A DNA stretch of 64,000 nucleotides from Euglena gracilis (taxonomy: Eukaryota; Euglenida; Euglenophyceae; Euglenales), in NCBI GenBank assembly GCA_039621445.1, contig CP154955.1, positions 62,103,668-62,167,667 on the forward strand. The letters are read 5' to 3'. The translations under genes and the position numbers were made by a program. Positions 1 through 11,664 of the stretch are shown here, piece by piece (within the stretch, counting starts at the first letter, position 1; the number at the start of each line of letters is the position of its first letter). Below the pieces are notes generated by a model that saw only the letters and a list, made by a program, of their open reading frames with translations, was not told the DNA's origin and did not search any database.

Positions 1-2
1 TG

Positions 3-2486
3 CTGACCCCCTGTTCCACCCCCCGCAGAAACTGGTCGAATGGAATAAGTGGGACCTTGATTCCCGCTTTGCCATGAAGGAAAAGACCCTGAAAACAATG
101 GGGTTGGACCTTCTTCAAGAGGCTGCACAAGGTCAGCCGGTTTCTGCACCGCTATTACTGGTTCCACATTCACAGTCACAGGCACTACCACCGGTGCTGG
201 GACTGCGACTGTGGAAGATGACGATTTCTCCTTTAGGTCTCTTTCAACCTGGAGGAGCTTATCGTTTATTCTTGCTGCTGAAAATTCTGATGACAAAAAC
301 TGGTTGGCCACTTGCCCCAATGCAGACTGAACCCCTTTCTCAACATTTTGAACTGCCCCCTGCAGATTCTGTGTTTGGGATGAGCATGATTGGAGTCCCA
401 GCGAAAAACCCTGCATAGCACCCTCCAAATCGTGGATCCCCTTTTCTGCCGATGGCTGCCCCCCAGCAATGCTTTGCATCAAACTATGCTGGACCTGTGA
501 CTGCACAGCTTCATTACGCAGGACCCTGCCATGAATTTGTTGTATCAACGCATCCTGTCTCTGGGTAAGCACCGTAAATTGCTGACCCAGTGTCAGGATT
601 TGCTGATCCTGCTTTTCATGGAGCAATCTGATTTCCTTCATTTGCTCCTGTTGAAAGCTTTTCACCTCTTGTTGGATTTCTTGCACTCCTTTCTCCAAAT
701 TCTCATTTTTCTGCCACTCCTTTTGATAATTCTTTTCAAACTGTTGCACCAAATTTTTTTCTGACCTGACACAGGTCATTTGGATTTGGAGTTCAGCCAC
801 GGCCCGCTGAACAACATTGGAAATATAGTCCTGCTGCTGTGCAGAAAATTCCAGCATATGTTGGTCGACCTTATTCCTGCATTGAAGCAAAATCTGTTCG
901 GCCTTTTCGTCCAATGCATTTGTTAATTTGATGCCCTCCGAAACCAGGTGTTCCACTACTTGTGCCCTCGTCTCATCCAAAGACTTGCAATATGGGCAGC
1001 GAGTGGCTGTGCATCACGCAGAACCACTTGCTCCTCCATACTCGAAACTCTGGCATTCATTTGATTAAGCTGAGTTGACAGCCCCTGGGCCCACGACTCC
1101 CACCGTTCATTTTCTTCCTCCCAAAATGGGTATGGGGGAGCCAGGCCCTCCTCCCCATAATCCATTTGGGTCTGGGCTGGCTGTTCAGAATCATTGTTTA
1201 GAAAAATGTCAGTTTGCCCATCTTTCTGCGTATCACCCACCCCCAGACCTTGGTGGGGTCTTTTTACCTCCATCGCTGATTCATCAGATGGGGGTGTGCC
1301 CCTCCCTCGAATTAGGGGGTTGGTGGGGGAGCCCTCCATCGGGTCTTCCAAAGGCTCCCCCCCTGGGTGTAAACCCTTCTGCCACTCTTGCACCCGTGCC
1401 TTTACCACCTCCCGTGGATATCTCTCACCCTCCTCTGTTAAAAATACATCCAAGGGAACTTGGGCTTGGATCAGGTCTTGCATATCCTTATCCGTTAGCT
1501 CATCCCCTTGGGAAACCCCCTGGACCTCCCCTATGGTTGCACCCGCTGAACAGGGACCACGTAGAGGATGGGGCAGAGGGACAGGGAGTAAAGGAAGATT
1601 TTCATTTGGCTGAAAGTGCATGCGGGAGTCCACAAAACCCAGCCGTCCAGTGGGTGCTGCTACCCCACTGCAGGTCTGATCCCCGTTAAAATTGACAATC
1701 GCTGTCCCGGGAAAACACATTGGTGAAAAATCAGGGCTTCCAGCAATCTGCAAAAATGCTGGTGTTGAATCTGAAGTTGTAACTGGGTTCCACTCAATTT
1801 GCTGAATATCGGTGGGCTGGTTTGTAAACTCAAGATTTCTGGGGCCACTGGGAGATACCAAATCAGAAAATTGAATACCCCATCCCCAGAAAAATCTGGG
1901 CCAGAATTCCTGAAAAATCCTGGCGTCCTGCCGAAAGTAAATTCCTCAGCAGCCGGCTGGGAAATCAACACTAGTGCACCCAGGTTTTCAGTCGAAGAAT
2001 ATGCCAAATCTGAAATGGTGTTAGAAGTATTTCCACCCATCTGAAACTGGGGGGAAATTTTCTGATAACGTTGAAAAGTCGCTGCATTTTCAAAGTGATC
2101 ATGACTAACAACATGATCTGTTGACAAACCTCTGCGACCATGTCCGCGGAACCCGTCCTCGGGGTCCCCGGTGTAGGATCGATTTTCAATATTTCCGTGG
2201 CCGTCAGCCACTCCTGGGTGCGTCGGCAGGTTTTCCCCCGATTCCCCCCGGGCCCCCCCGCAACCCGGAGGGCTCCAGTTCCCGTGGTCTCGGCACACGC
2301 CCCACCCTGCCCGGCTCCCTCGAGGGGAACCGGACACACCGAATGCAGGGGGTGGGTGGGCTCAGGTCCACCCCCCGGAGTGCTCTGGGCTGTTGCTAGG
2401 AACGGAGTTAAACCTGGAATTTCCCCAACCTCGGCCCGTGGACTCCCTACTTGCTTTTCCCCTCCCTGATTCCCCGCTGTGTGCAT
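3..2486 (-). pseudogene. Gag-like coiled-coil polyprotein, frameshifted, runs off left edge
   Basis: Reading leftward from an ATG at 2486, four consecutive open stretches follow in shifting frames: 2486 to about 2150, about 2150 to 1860, 1861 to 956, and an open frame from 986 to the window edge with no stop. The last stretch (about 328 codons) is rich in E, Q, K and L with heptad-like spacing and looks like a long coiled coil, then turns into a P/V/S/G-rich tail. The middle part contains FSGDG, also present in the N-terminal part of the Gag proteins at 30-34 kb and 58-62 kb, and those proteins have a similar order of disordered head then coiled coil. I infer a degraded Gag of a related LTR retrotransposon whose pol would lie beyond the edge. 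No zinc knuckle is visible inside the window. The frame joins are approximate. Confidence 0.5.
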
Positions 2487-3027
2487 GCTTGTGCGCGTCA
2501 AACCACACCACTTGTTCCGCTTGAACAGCACAATTCCAAGCAAATTGACTGCACGATTCAAAGTGACAATGGAATGTTTGTGAGGATTTGGTAAGGATGT
2601 GGGAGATGGAAGAAAGGTATAAGGAAGACCCTGCAGAGGGAGCAACGTGTTTAAATTACGCATTCTGCCCCCACCTTCGGCTCCGAACGAGCCTGAATCA
2701 GGGGGGCAATAAAAACATTCTGACCCCTCCCCCGATTTCGGCTCTAAACAGCCAAAAATCAGGTCAGGGAATGGAACCATTCTGTTTCTGAGCGGGGCTG
2801 CCCCCCCCCAGTTCTGGGCTTTTGTTACCGAACTGGCCGGGGTGTTTTTGTTTTGGGCTGAAATATTCTGGGAAAATATTTTTCCCTCCCCCCCCCCCCC
2901 CCCCACCGTTGAGGGCTGACCCAGCCCGAAACGGTCGAGAGGAGGATTACTTTTCATGCCAACCGACTGTGGAAAATCCTTAAAATTTCTTCCCGAAATC
3001 CTGGCTCTTCTCCCTGTCTGAAAACAG

Positions 3028-3958
3028 GAGACAAAACCAGGTTTTTTTCAATGCCACCCAGGGTCTGGGGCAACCTACCCAGGATTTTTTCAATGCCACC
3101 CAGGGTCTGGGGGGTCCTACCCAGGATTTTTTCAATGCCACCCAGGGTCTGTGGGGTCCTACCCAGGTTTTTTTTAAAGCCACCCAGGGTCTGGGGGGAC
3201 CTACCCAGGTTTTTTTTTTCAATGCCACCCAGGGTCTGGGGGGACCTACCCAGGTTTTTTCAATGCCACCCAGGGTCTGGGGGGCCCTACCCAGGTTTTT
3301 TTCAATGCCACCCAGGGTCTGGGGGGGTCCTACCCAGGTTTTTTTTCAATGCCACCCAGGGTCTGGGGGGTCCTACCCAGGTTTTTTTTCAATGCCACCC
3401 AGGGTCTGGGGGGACCTACCCAGGTTTTTTTCAATGCCACCCAGGGGCTGGGGGGACCTACCCAGGTTTTTTTCAATCCCACCCAGGGTGTGGGGGGTCC
3501 TACCTAGGTTTTTTTCAATGCCACCCAGGGTCTGGGGGGTCCTACCCAGGTTTTTTTCAATGCCACCCAGGGGTCTGGGGGTACCTACCCAGGTTTTTTT
3601 TCAATGCCACCCAGGGTCTGGGGGGGGGCCTACCCCGGTTTTTTCAATGCCACCCAGGGTCTGGGGGGGGTCCTACCAAGGTTTTTTTCAATGCCACCAG
3701 GGTCTGGGGGTCCTACCAAGGTTTTTTTCAATGCCACCAGGGTCTGGGGGGTCCTACCCAGGTTTTTTTCAATGCCACCCAGGGTCTGTGGGGTCCTACC
3801 CAGGTTTTCTTCAATGCCACCCAGGGTCTGGGGGGACCTACCCAGGTTTTTTCCAGAGCCACCCAGGGTCTGGGAGGCCCTACCCAGGTTTTTTTCAATG
3901 CCACCCAGGGTCTGGGGGGTCCTACCCAGGTTTTTTTCAATGCCACCCAGGGTCTGGG
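3028..3958. repeat. 42-bp minisatellite, about 22 copies
   Basis: Tandem units read CCACCCAGGGTCTGGGG, then a TCCTACCCAGG block, then a T-run and CAATG. The basic length is 42 bp, i.e. 14 codons, so both strands show long pseudo-reading frames (a 14-residue PPRVWG..LPRFF repeat on +). Variation lies mostly in the length of the G-run (4-9) and the T-run (6-9), which breaks every frame. I therefore read it as a minisatellite and not a protein repeat. The first copies carry GGATTTTTT instead of GGTTTTTTT and some copies carry GACC instead of GTCC. Confidence 0.93.
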
Positions 3959-4099
3959 CCGGGGAGAAGCTCTGAATTTAATTAATTTTTGATGTGAAGA
4001 ATCTGAAAATTCTGCACAAACAAACCCTAAAAAAAGCCTGATACAAAAAACCGTGAAAAAAAACTGAGAAAATGAACTGACACTGCCACAGCCACAGCC

Positions 4100-6215
4100 A
4101 ATCTCATCCTGATCGTTTAAATACCTGCCCCCCCCCCAAGGTTTTCGGTTCGGTACAACTGTAAACCTGGTGGAGGTAAAATTGGACCGGCCACATCCCG
4201 AATCTGTGGTTTTGGCTACCATTGCTGCCACCCCCCCCCCACCTGCCATCAGCCGACCCAGGTTCGGGGAGGAAAAGAGAACAAAAGAGCTGCCGCCCCC
4301 CAGCCCAGAAATTGGCCTCCTTCCGGCCTGATTTCTGCTGGGAGAGATAAAAATGCTGCACCCCCCCAGCCCAGAAATTGGCTTCCTTTTGGCCATATTT
4401 CTGTTGGGAGAGAATGAAAATGCTGCCCCCCCTCCCCCAGCCCAGGGCTTTCGGTTCTGCAAAACCAAAAACCTGGTGGAGGTCCATAATAAACTGCCCA
4501 GGCTGTAACCACTTAAAATTATCCGGTGCTACTGAACGCCTGAACCTGGAGGTCAGCAACCCGGGTCACAGAGTGGACATAACAACCCAAACGACTCCAA
4601 ATCTGCTGGGTGAACCGTAAAAAGAATCCATTAAAACATCCTCACCTGGCCCATCTGAACATGCCAGACGACTGTAAATGACATCGGCCATTGGCTCCAT
4701 GACGACCCGGGTCAGTCATCTGGAAACTCAACTGGCTGGGCCGAAAAAAAGCTGTATTTTCTGCTGCTCAGCCTGACCCCCCCCCCCTCGACCTGTCATC
4801 GGCCAGCTCAGGTCAGGGGGGAAAATCTGTCCAGCCGGATCCCCGACCTGCCTTGGGCTCGGCCATCGGTCAGCCCAGGTTAGGAGAAAAAAGTATTAAA
4901 ACGTCTGCCCAGCCTGACCCCCCCCCGACCTGTCATCGGCTCAGGTCAGGGGGAAAAGAACATGGGAAATTCTGCCCAAGCCTCCCCCCCCGCCGACCTG
5001 CCTTTGGCCCTCGGCCAGCCCAGGTCAGGGGAAAGGAGTTTTATAAAAGTCTGCCCAATCAGACCCCCCCCCCGACCTGCAATCAGCCAGCTCAGGTCAG
5101 GGGGAAAAGAGTATAAAAAAGTCCCAGCCTGACCCCCTCCTGACCTGCCTTCGGCCTGGCCAACCCAGGTCGGGGGGAAAGATTTTTAACATGAAAGGTC
5201 TGACCGGCTGCCCCCCCCCAGCCCAGAATTCGGCCTACTTCCAGCCGCGTCTCTGCTGGGGAGGGATTGACATTCCTCCCCCCCCGACCTGACACCAGCC
5301 CAGGTTTCAAGAGGAGGGGGGAAAAATAACCATTATTCCTGTCCCCCAAAAAGCCAGATTATCGGTCCACAGCCGTAAATCTCTGGTGGGGGAATTTAAT
5401 GTTGTTCCCCCCCCCCCGAATTCGGCCAGCCAGCCAAACTTCAGGGTTGGGAAAATATAATTGGTCTGTCACCCCTGGATTCGGCACGAAACAGCCTGAA
5501 TTCAGTGTTTTATACATCCCCCCCCCCCAGGTGTTGGCCGACAGCCTGAACCTGGTGGGGAAAGAAACTAAAAGTCTCCGACATAAAAAATGGGCACTCC
5601 TTCTGGCACTGGGGTCGCGGTTCAGCACAGCCAGGGCTGGGTCCACAACCGCAGAAAGCTGTGGAGCTCGCTGCAAAACCTGGACCAGCCACATACCCTG
5701 GCTGTCCGTTGCTTCCAACGGTCGCTGGTCCCATGACCATGTGAACCTTGGACAGCCTTGATAAAAATAACCCTCGGCAGCATATAATAATAATACAGCA
5801 TAATCCTCCGAAATTCCTGAGTGTATTCCCAAAAAGCACAGCCAACTTTGGTTGAGGGAAAATAAAATATCCCTTCATCAGCCCCCCCCCCCCAGCACGG
5901 TTCTGCTAAATCGTGCTCAGGATGAGTGCCGGGGTTCGCAAACAAAAATAATCTGATTCCCCCCCCGTTCTGGCTCGCACACCTCCAGAAACGGGAGTTC
6001 AGGGGAAGAAATACACCATGGCAGCCCCCCCCCCGTTCTGGCCCGAACACATCCAGAAATGGGGGTCCAGGGAGGAAATACCCCTGGGCTGCCCCCCCCC
6101 CGTTCTGCGACCTCTTCCAGAAATGGGGGATCCGGGAGGGATTGCCCCAAGGCTGGCTCCCCTCTCCCTGCCCGAGGCTGAACTCTTCAGGGCAAGGGGA
6201 GAATAAAAACATTCT
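4100..6215. repeat. Degenerate poly-C / short hairpin / A-rich repeat units
   Basis: No gene is supported here. The region is built from recurring modules of about 60-110 bp. Each has a run of 7-12 C, then 30-45 nt containing an inverted repeat (for example GACCTG...CAGGTC around 4790-5180), then a G-run and an AAAA-rich stretch. Three sequence versions occur: CAGCCCAGAAATTGGC (about 4300-4400), GACCTG..CAGGTCAGG (4780-5170) and GTTCTG..CCAGAAA (5958-6140). Similar modules appear at 2690-2900. Open frames across it are by-products of the C-runs. Confidence 0.7.
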
Positions 6216-6566
6216 GAAAACCCAATCTGGGAGTGGATTGTTGCCATTACTACGCCTCAGAAAAAGGTTTTGGATCGGTCATCCCACTGGCAAGCTCCTG
6301 AGATTCCTTGGTCCACCATTCGATACGGGCAGCACTGCAAATTCAATATAATTCACCACCGTTTGGGTCCCAAAGGTCTTTCAAATCTTTGAAATTCTGT
6401 CCACTGGACTTCGGGTCCGGCAATTCCATGCCGTGACCAGCCCCATTTGTAATTTGAACCTGCACAAACAAAACTTGTTTCCACCCCATCTCATGTAACC
6501 ATTCTGCAAAATGGTCACATTTAGGGCTTGGAGGAGGCAGCCTAGCCCCCATTTGCTTTTCAGGGC

Positions 6567-6714
6567 GAGTTTCTGAACAATCCACAGGTCTAAACCCTGT
6601 GGACGTCCAAAAGCTCCCCTCAAAACCTCCCTTGTGCTTTCCGGGGTGAGTGTCTGAACAATCCACAGGTCTAAACCCTGTGGACGTCCAAAACCTCCCC
6701 TCAAAACCTCCCTT
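6567..6714. repeat. 67-bp direct repeat, two copies, each with a 7-bp palindrome
   Basis: Copies at 6567-6633 and 6648-6714 are nearly identical with a period of 81 bp. Each contains CCACAGG, a 7-nt spacer and CCTGTGG, a perfect inverted repeat. The surrounding 6216-7180 shows no recognisable coding region. Confidence 0.85.
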
Positions 6715-7188
6715 CAGGACTCCCAGCTAGACTGGAGGCATTCAGGGGGTGTTTGTGAGGGAAAAAGCCAGTCTAGAGGCCTTGAACCTCTAGACCCTGT
6801 GGCCTCTCTGTCCAACCCACTGATCATACACAGTCTCCTTTTGGCAAAATCCCAACCCTCATGGCTAGGGTCTATGGCTGAACCATATACCCTGAGTCCA
6901 TTTCTGTATGTTTGTGTGCTGGACTCTCTTCTAATGGGGGGGGATTTGGTCCGCGCGTCCACAGGCTCCTTTCTTACTCAGCTGGGATCTCTTAATTTGG
7001 AAAAATCTGGGGGATGGCACCTGGAAAACTGCATTTCCACAGCCAGCCCCACCCCATATCATTGGATGCGCCTTCCAGAGCGCTATCTAATGATACCCAT
7101 TTTAAGGCGTCACTCAGCTGTTTCCCAACGTTCACTGCTGGAGCCTCTTCTAGGCTGGAGCGTGGCTGTCCAAACAGCTAACACTACA

Positions 7189-7700
7189 ACAACTGTTCAC
7201 ACAACTAGAAACTTTGTCGTATACAATGCATGAAATTCAGTCCCGGTTACAACAACGGGATAAACCGCCTACGGGTGCGAAACTTTGCTCATACGTCTCA
7301 TATGAACACTTTTCAACTTTGTCCAATGTTTTACAACAATCCCAAGAACACATTTTGTGTATGTGATGAAAACGCGAGTTTTCACCAAAATTTTGCACAA
7401 ATACGCGAAAATTATGTACAACGAGCTTCTTCCACACAACTATAGAAGGGCGGATTACTAGTTTAGAACAAACTCCCTGCTAATGCGGTGAAAGCTTCCC
7501 ACAATTTGACGATATTGCACACTCACGTGGCGGAAATCGTGCATCGGCAGAATTTCCTCCATCAAAAGGGCAATACGACATACAAAAACTTGAAACCGCT
7601 TCCAATGTGCTACAAACCGGTACGGCAGAGCTCCAAGGCCGCGATGCGGCGCCTCTTGGCCTACAAACCGCGAATGCGGAACTGGTCATTGCCAGTTTCC
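7189..7700 (+). pseudogene. Relic of a Gag coiled-coil segment
   Basis: Conceptual translation from about 7189 gives a stretch that aligns by eye with the coiled-coil part of the Gag frames at 31.1-31.4 kb (+) and 61.3-61.6 kb (-). Shared spacing includes QQ..RD, Y/M.HFSTLS near FTTLS, Q/H.SQE/HRI, and further on RITSLEQ.PC beside RLSRLEQ.TC. The relic has in-frame stops (TGA near 7360, TAG near 7441, TAA near 7478) and frameshifts and is about 170 codons long. It continues weakly to 7700, where a 59-bp repeat begins. It is a decayed fragment of the same retrotransposon lineage, on the strand opposite to element 3 next door. Confidence 0.6.
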
Positions 7701-7752
7701 TGAGTGTCACTTTTCACTTAATTCCCTTCGAAATCCCAGTTTTGAGCTTCAA
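7694..7752. repeat. 59-bp repeat, copy A
   Basis: This segment matches 9181-9239 at 57 of 59 positions (starts AGTTTCCTGAGTGTCACTT, ends GAGCTTCAA). Copy A continues into ordinary sequence, while copy B stops exactly at a TTAGGG-type tract. Confidence 0.9.
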
Positions 7753-7916
7753 AGTCCCAAACTTCTGTAATCCTTCCGTCGGAACTTTCACCAGTGAAAA
7801 CCCATCAAACACATCAAAACAAAGTCTTCCAAGACGAACGAGACAAGGTATTCAGCTTTGTTGCCACCTACAAAGATAGGAGGCATTTTTGCAGAATGAA
7901 TTAGGCTCAGCTCTTC

Positions 7917-8192
7917 CTAATTTGGGCTGTGACCGGCTAAGTCGGCCACCTCTGTGCCAGACGGGCCGCCAACACTCCCCTCCCAGGCCGCTTGCGCCCT
8001 GCCTTCGGCAATTTTAGCGGCCCTTTTTTGTAATTTTTGGCGGTCATGTCCCAAAATCATGGCACTTTTTCCCCAAAATTGTGCAGCAATGTTGTCGATT
8101 GTGGTCAGAAATGGTACAAATTGCATGAATTACTCAAAATTCTTCAAAACACAAATCCATTGCGAATTGTTGTCGATCGAGTTCTGCACCAT
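7917..8192 (-). pseudogene. Short unidentified frame with one internal stop
   Basis: From ATG at 8192 a single frame continues to 7917 except for one TAA at 8130-8132. The product is about 90 residues, mixed charged and hydrophobic, with a basic helical-looking stretch (GHDRQKLQKRAAKIAEG). I do not recognise a family. It may be another Gag remnant, as such helices also occur in the neighbouring Gag fragments, but that is a guess. Confidence 0.25.
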
Positions 8193-8209
8193 GGTCCACG
8201 AGTGTCCAG

Positions 8210-8475
8210 GGGGGAGGGCAGGGGGGCAGGCAACGGAGGTCGCACCGCCAACGCCACAGCCAGGCATCCCAGAACATGTTGAACATGACTTCGATGCATT
8301 TCCAAATCACATGAATGATGGACATGGGGGGGCAGGCAACCGTTGGTGTACACCGCCATCACACCCAGACCAACATCCTGCACATTCCAGATCTCAAATC
8401 CATTCCAATGTGGCCCAATGGGAAGCCTTGTTGGGAAGGGGGGCAGGTAACATAAAGTTCACACCGCGTGCACTC
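8210..8475. repeat. Three spaced copies of a G-run/GCAGG(C/T)AAC motif
   Basis: GGGGGGCAGG(C/T)AAC followed by 10-15 nt and CACCGCC or CACCGCG occurs near 8220, 8328 and 8440, about 110 bp apart, with diverged sequence between. No gene is seen from 8200 to 9040 apart from unsupported short frames. Confidence 0.4.
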
Positions 8476-9180
8476 CTTCAGGCAGCAGCCTGTGGTGGGG
8501 GGGCTGAATTGACACAGCCAACACCACCACCAACCCAACAATCATGCACAGGGTTCACCCTTGCAAATGTCGACCCAGAGTCACTGATTGACCCCCTTGG
8601 AGCGGCCCGACAATGCTCAGGATTCCCCATTTCAGTGAATTTTTGTTGCCACTTTGCTGGATGCTGACTCCTGCTGACCTGGAGTGCACCACTGCTGCAA
8701 AGTGACCACAAAATCCAAAACACATCTCTGGTGAAACTGCCACTGGCTTGGGGAATTAAACCCATGGACCCACCAAAATACATACAGAAGGCACATGGAG
8801 GGCTGCTGCGCTGGGTGCTACACAACCACTGCACATGTCACACAGAGGGGTGAAATTTAAGGCATTTGGGAGGGCTGCTGCACAGGGGCTAGACAGCCAC
8901 ATTCCCAGCAGATTTGCTGCATTGAACAGCCAATTGCTTGCCCATCTTGGCCTTCTTCAATTGACAGCTGGGTTCCCTTCTCCATTCCAGCTGGGCTGGG
9001 GCAACCCTGCACCACGATGCCCCAGGCATCTGCCACATTGAACTCTCATTGAACTCTTCTTTTTCCATCCCTTCTGCCCAAATCTGCCAGCATTGCTTGC
9101 ATCACAATCTTGAATGTCCTTTTTCGGTGACCATTCACTGATACTTGACCCCCATGCCTTGACAAACCATGAATACCTTG

Positions 9181-9239
9181 AGTTTCCTGAGTGTCACTTC
9201 TCACTGAATTCCCTTCGAAATCCCAGTTTTGAGCTTCAA
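9181..9239. repeat. 59-bp repeat, copy B
   Basis: Second copy of 7694-7752. It ends one base before the (CCCTAA)n tract, so the tract marks the breakpoint of this copy. Confidence 0.9.
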
Positions 9240-9241
9240 CT

Positions 9242-9279
9242 CTAACCCTAACCCTAACCCTAACCATAACCCTAACCCT
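9242..9279. repeat. Interstitial telomere-like tract (CCCTAA)n
   Basis: About six tandem CCCTAA units with one CCATAA variant (TTAGGG on the minus strand). It sits exactly between the truncated accessory ORF of element 3 and the 59-bp repeat. TTAGGG is the telomere repeat of many eukaryotes, and a short internal tract at a junction fits repair of a broken end. Whether TTAGGG is the telomere of this host is not shown by the window. Confidence 0.8.
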
Positions 9280-10625
9280 TCCCAGTGCTCCGACAGAATA
9301 CATGTGGTTGAAGATTTCCTTCAACTGTGCTACGAACGTTTCGTCGTCAGGACATTTTCCCAAACAGTCAGCATACGTCTGACCGTTTCGGTCGGTAAAG
9401 ATGCCGAAGTTCTGGCAGGGGTAACCCAACCAGAACCACAGCTCCAGAAACCGGACATCCGGTCCAGGACAACTTCATCCGAATGAGGGTATCCCTCAAA
9501 CGCATGAAGTTCGGAACTGTAGAAAAATCTTTTGCAGTGATCGTACATACGATTCTGCACCACTTCGAGCACCGCATCCGGTGGTCGGTGGATCACGTTG
9601 CTTGCGTGTGTAAACTGCTGGAGATCTTCGTCGATTTTCGGCCAGATCTCCTGAAGGTAGGTGAATACCACAGCAACGTCATCACCCTTCGTTTTCGAAG
9701 GTTCGGCGGCTTTTCCGCCCTTGCCTGCTGGGGGTCCGGCAGATTTTCCGCCTTTGCCTGGAGCTGGCCAGGCGGCTTTCCCGCCTTTGCCAGGTGGGGC
9801 TTTTCCACCTTTCTCCTGGCCTTTTCCTTTCACCTTACCCTTGCCTTTGCCTTTACACTGACCCTTCGTATTAGACAGCCGTTCGAATGTCGCCAAGTAA
9901 TCTGGGTTAATGTATTCCCAGTATTCTGGGTCTTCTGGTGTAAACACAGGGTAAGTCACGGATTCCGTGCTTGGCGTTCGACCAAATTCCTGCTCAGCGT
10001 CACCAGGATTCGAGTAAACCGGCGCGACTGGGGGTGGTCGGGTTTCCCGACGCGCCCGTTCTGCCGTCACGTCTGGCGCTGGAGGAGCTTCCTCCTCAGC
10101 GTCGACGTGCATCGCCGCGGGCGGATTTTCTGACCTCGGCGAGCGGCGCTGTGGCTGTGGCGTCAGATTTTCCGGGCCACCGTCACGCTTGCCGGCGGCA
10201 GAGCTTGGGGGTCGTGCTGATGGCGCTTCCGCCACAGCAACGTCCTGCTGTCGTGCTGGCTGACTTGATCGTGATGGAGTTGGGACTCCTGTGAGAGCCG
10301 ACACAGCAGCATCATACTGCTGGTGCTCTTCTCTGCTCATTTCCGCCCGGGCAGGGTGTCCCTGGCCGACAGAAACAGCGGGGCGACGTGCGATTTGTCG
10401 TTGGATCGTCACAGCATATTCATACTGTTGACGCTCCTCCTCGGACTCGAACGGCCGGCCAGGCCACGGGTTAATGGGTTCATCCCGAACCGGAGGGACT
10501 GGCGCCGCACGAGGCGCTGCCGCGGCTTCCCGCGTACAAGCGCTTCGGGCGGTGTCACACGTCGGGGGAGGGTTTCCCTCCACAAGACGTCGTGGCACAG
10601 GGTCAGGTATGGTTTGGTGGGGTCG

Positions 10626-11664
10626 CTGAGCTCTTATCTCTTTAGAGTAAGAGCGAAGCTTACCACCCCGGCGACGGGGGAGGGTCGGACACCCCGCACC
10701 CCCCCGCCCCCCCACCCCTCCCCCGGGGTAGGTCCGGACACCCGAGGATCATCGATGTGATTGGTTTTTCGGGCCCCCAAAGTGAATGGCCTATAGGTTA
10801 GGAGACGTTCCCTAGTTTCTTCAGAGCCCTTCGGTTACCCGTAACTCTCCGCCAGTTCGGAGATATGGCCCGAGCAAAAAAGTTGTCTACCGTTTTTGTT
10901 CCGGGGAATTTGCAGGGCCATTTTGGGGTCAAAAAAAAATCGAAAAATTCAAAATATCTCGAAAACGCTGCGGAGTTGAGGAAATTTAATGAGGATGTCA
11001 TTCCACAAGTTTGGGACGCCCGATCGATCGGTATGTGCGGTTTGGGCCAGTTTTAGGTATTCGGGGACCCCTGCAGGCGCCGTGAGGGCGGCGAGGCGAG
11101 GGGGGGTCAGGAAGTAGGTCGGGGCCCAAAATTTTGAAAATTTTTTTCGCCCAAAAACACTTTTTTTCACTTGAGAAAATCAAAAAAGTGTTTTTGGGCG
11201 AAACAAAATTTTCCGTCCCGAACCCCCTCCCGCCCCCCCTTGGCTGGGGCCCTCCCCCCTGGCTGGTGGACTTAGCCATTTTGGGGCAAAAAGTCGAAAA
11301 AAGTCGAACATTTTTTTGCCCAAAACCATGATTTTTAACGTCCCGGACCTGAAAAAAGCGTTTTCGAGCCAAAAATGAGCGTTTTTCGACCGTCGAGCGC
11401 CCTGTTGTCTGGCCACTTTGGGTCAAAACCGGGCCGAAAAAGTCGAAAAAATCGAAAAAACATTTGTGGCCAGAACAATTTTTTTTGGCCTCCACGACCC
11501 GTAAAGCCGAAAATGAGCGTTTTTCGACCATCCAGCCGGGCCGGGCCGCTGGGCCGCCGGCCGGGCCGGGCCGCCGGTCGGCCCGCCGGGCCGTGCCGCC
11601 GTGCCGGGCCGCCTGGCCGCGCCGGGCGCCGGGCCGGGCTGGGGTGGTCTCCCAAAGAGCTCAG
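10626..11664. mobile_element. About 1.04-kb insert in element 3 bounded by 10-bp inverted repeats
   Basis: The homology of element 3 to elements 1 and 2 stops near 11690 and resumes near 10625. The intervening sequence begins CTGAGCTCTT (10626-10635) and ends AAGAGCTCAG (11655-11664), perfect inverted copies. Inside are a perfect 22-bp stem (11145-11166 with 11182-11203), a 20-bp direct repeat beginning AAAATGAGCGTTTT (11372 and 11510) and a G/C-only tract (about 11540-11640). No open frame is convincing. Target duplications are not obvious, and part of the terminal repeat is the palindrome GAGCTC. A small non-autonomous DNA transposon is possible but unproven. Confidence 0.4.
11145..11203. 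repeat. Perfect 22-bp inverted repeat (hairpin)
   Basis: The arms 11145-11166 and 11182-11203 pair without mismatch around a 15-nt loop. The arm core is CGCCCAAAAACAC flanked by T-runs. Confidence 0.85.

Noticed and set aside
3051-3992. 313-residue repetitive protein PPRVWG..LPRFF
   Set aside because: Frame is broken repeatedly by homopolymer length changes and mirrored on the other strand, so it is a minisatellite.
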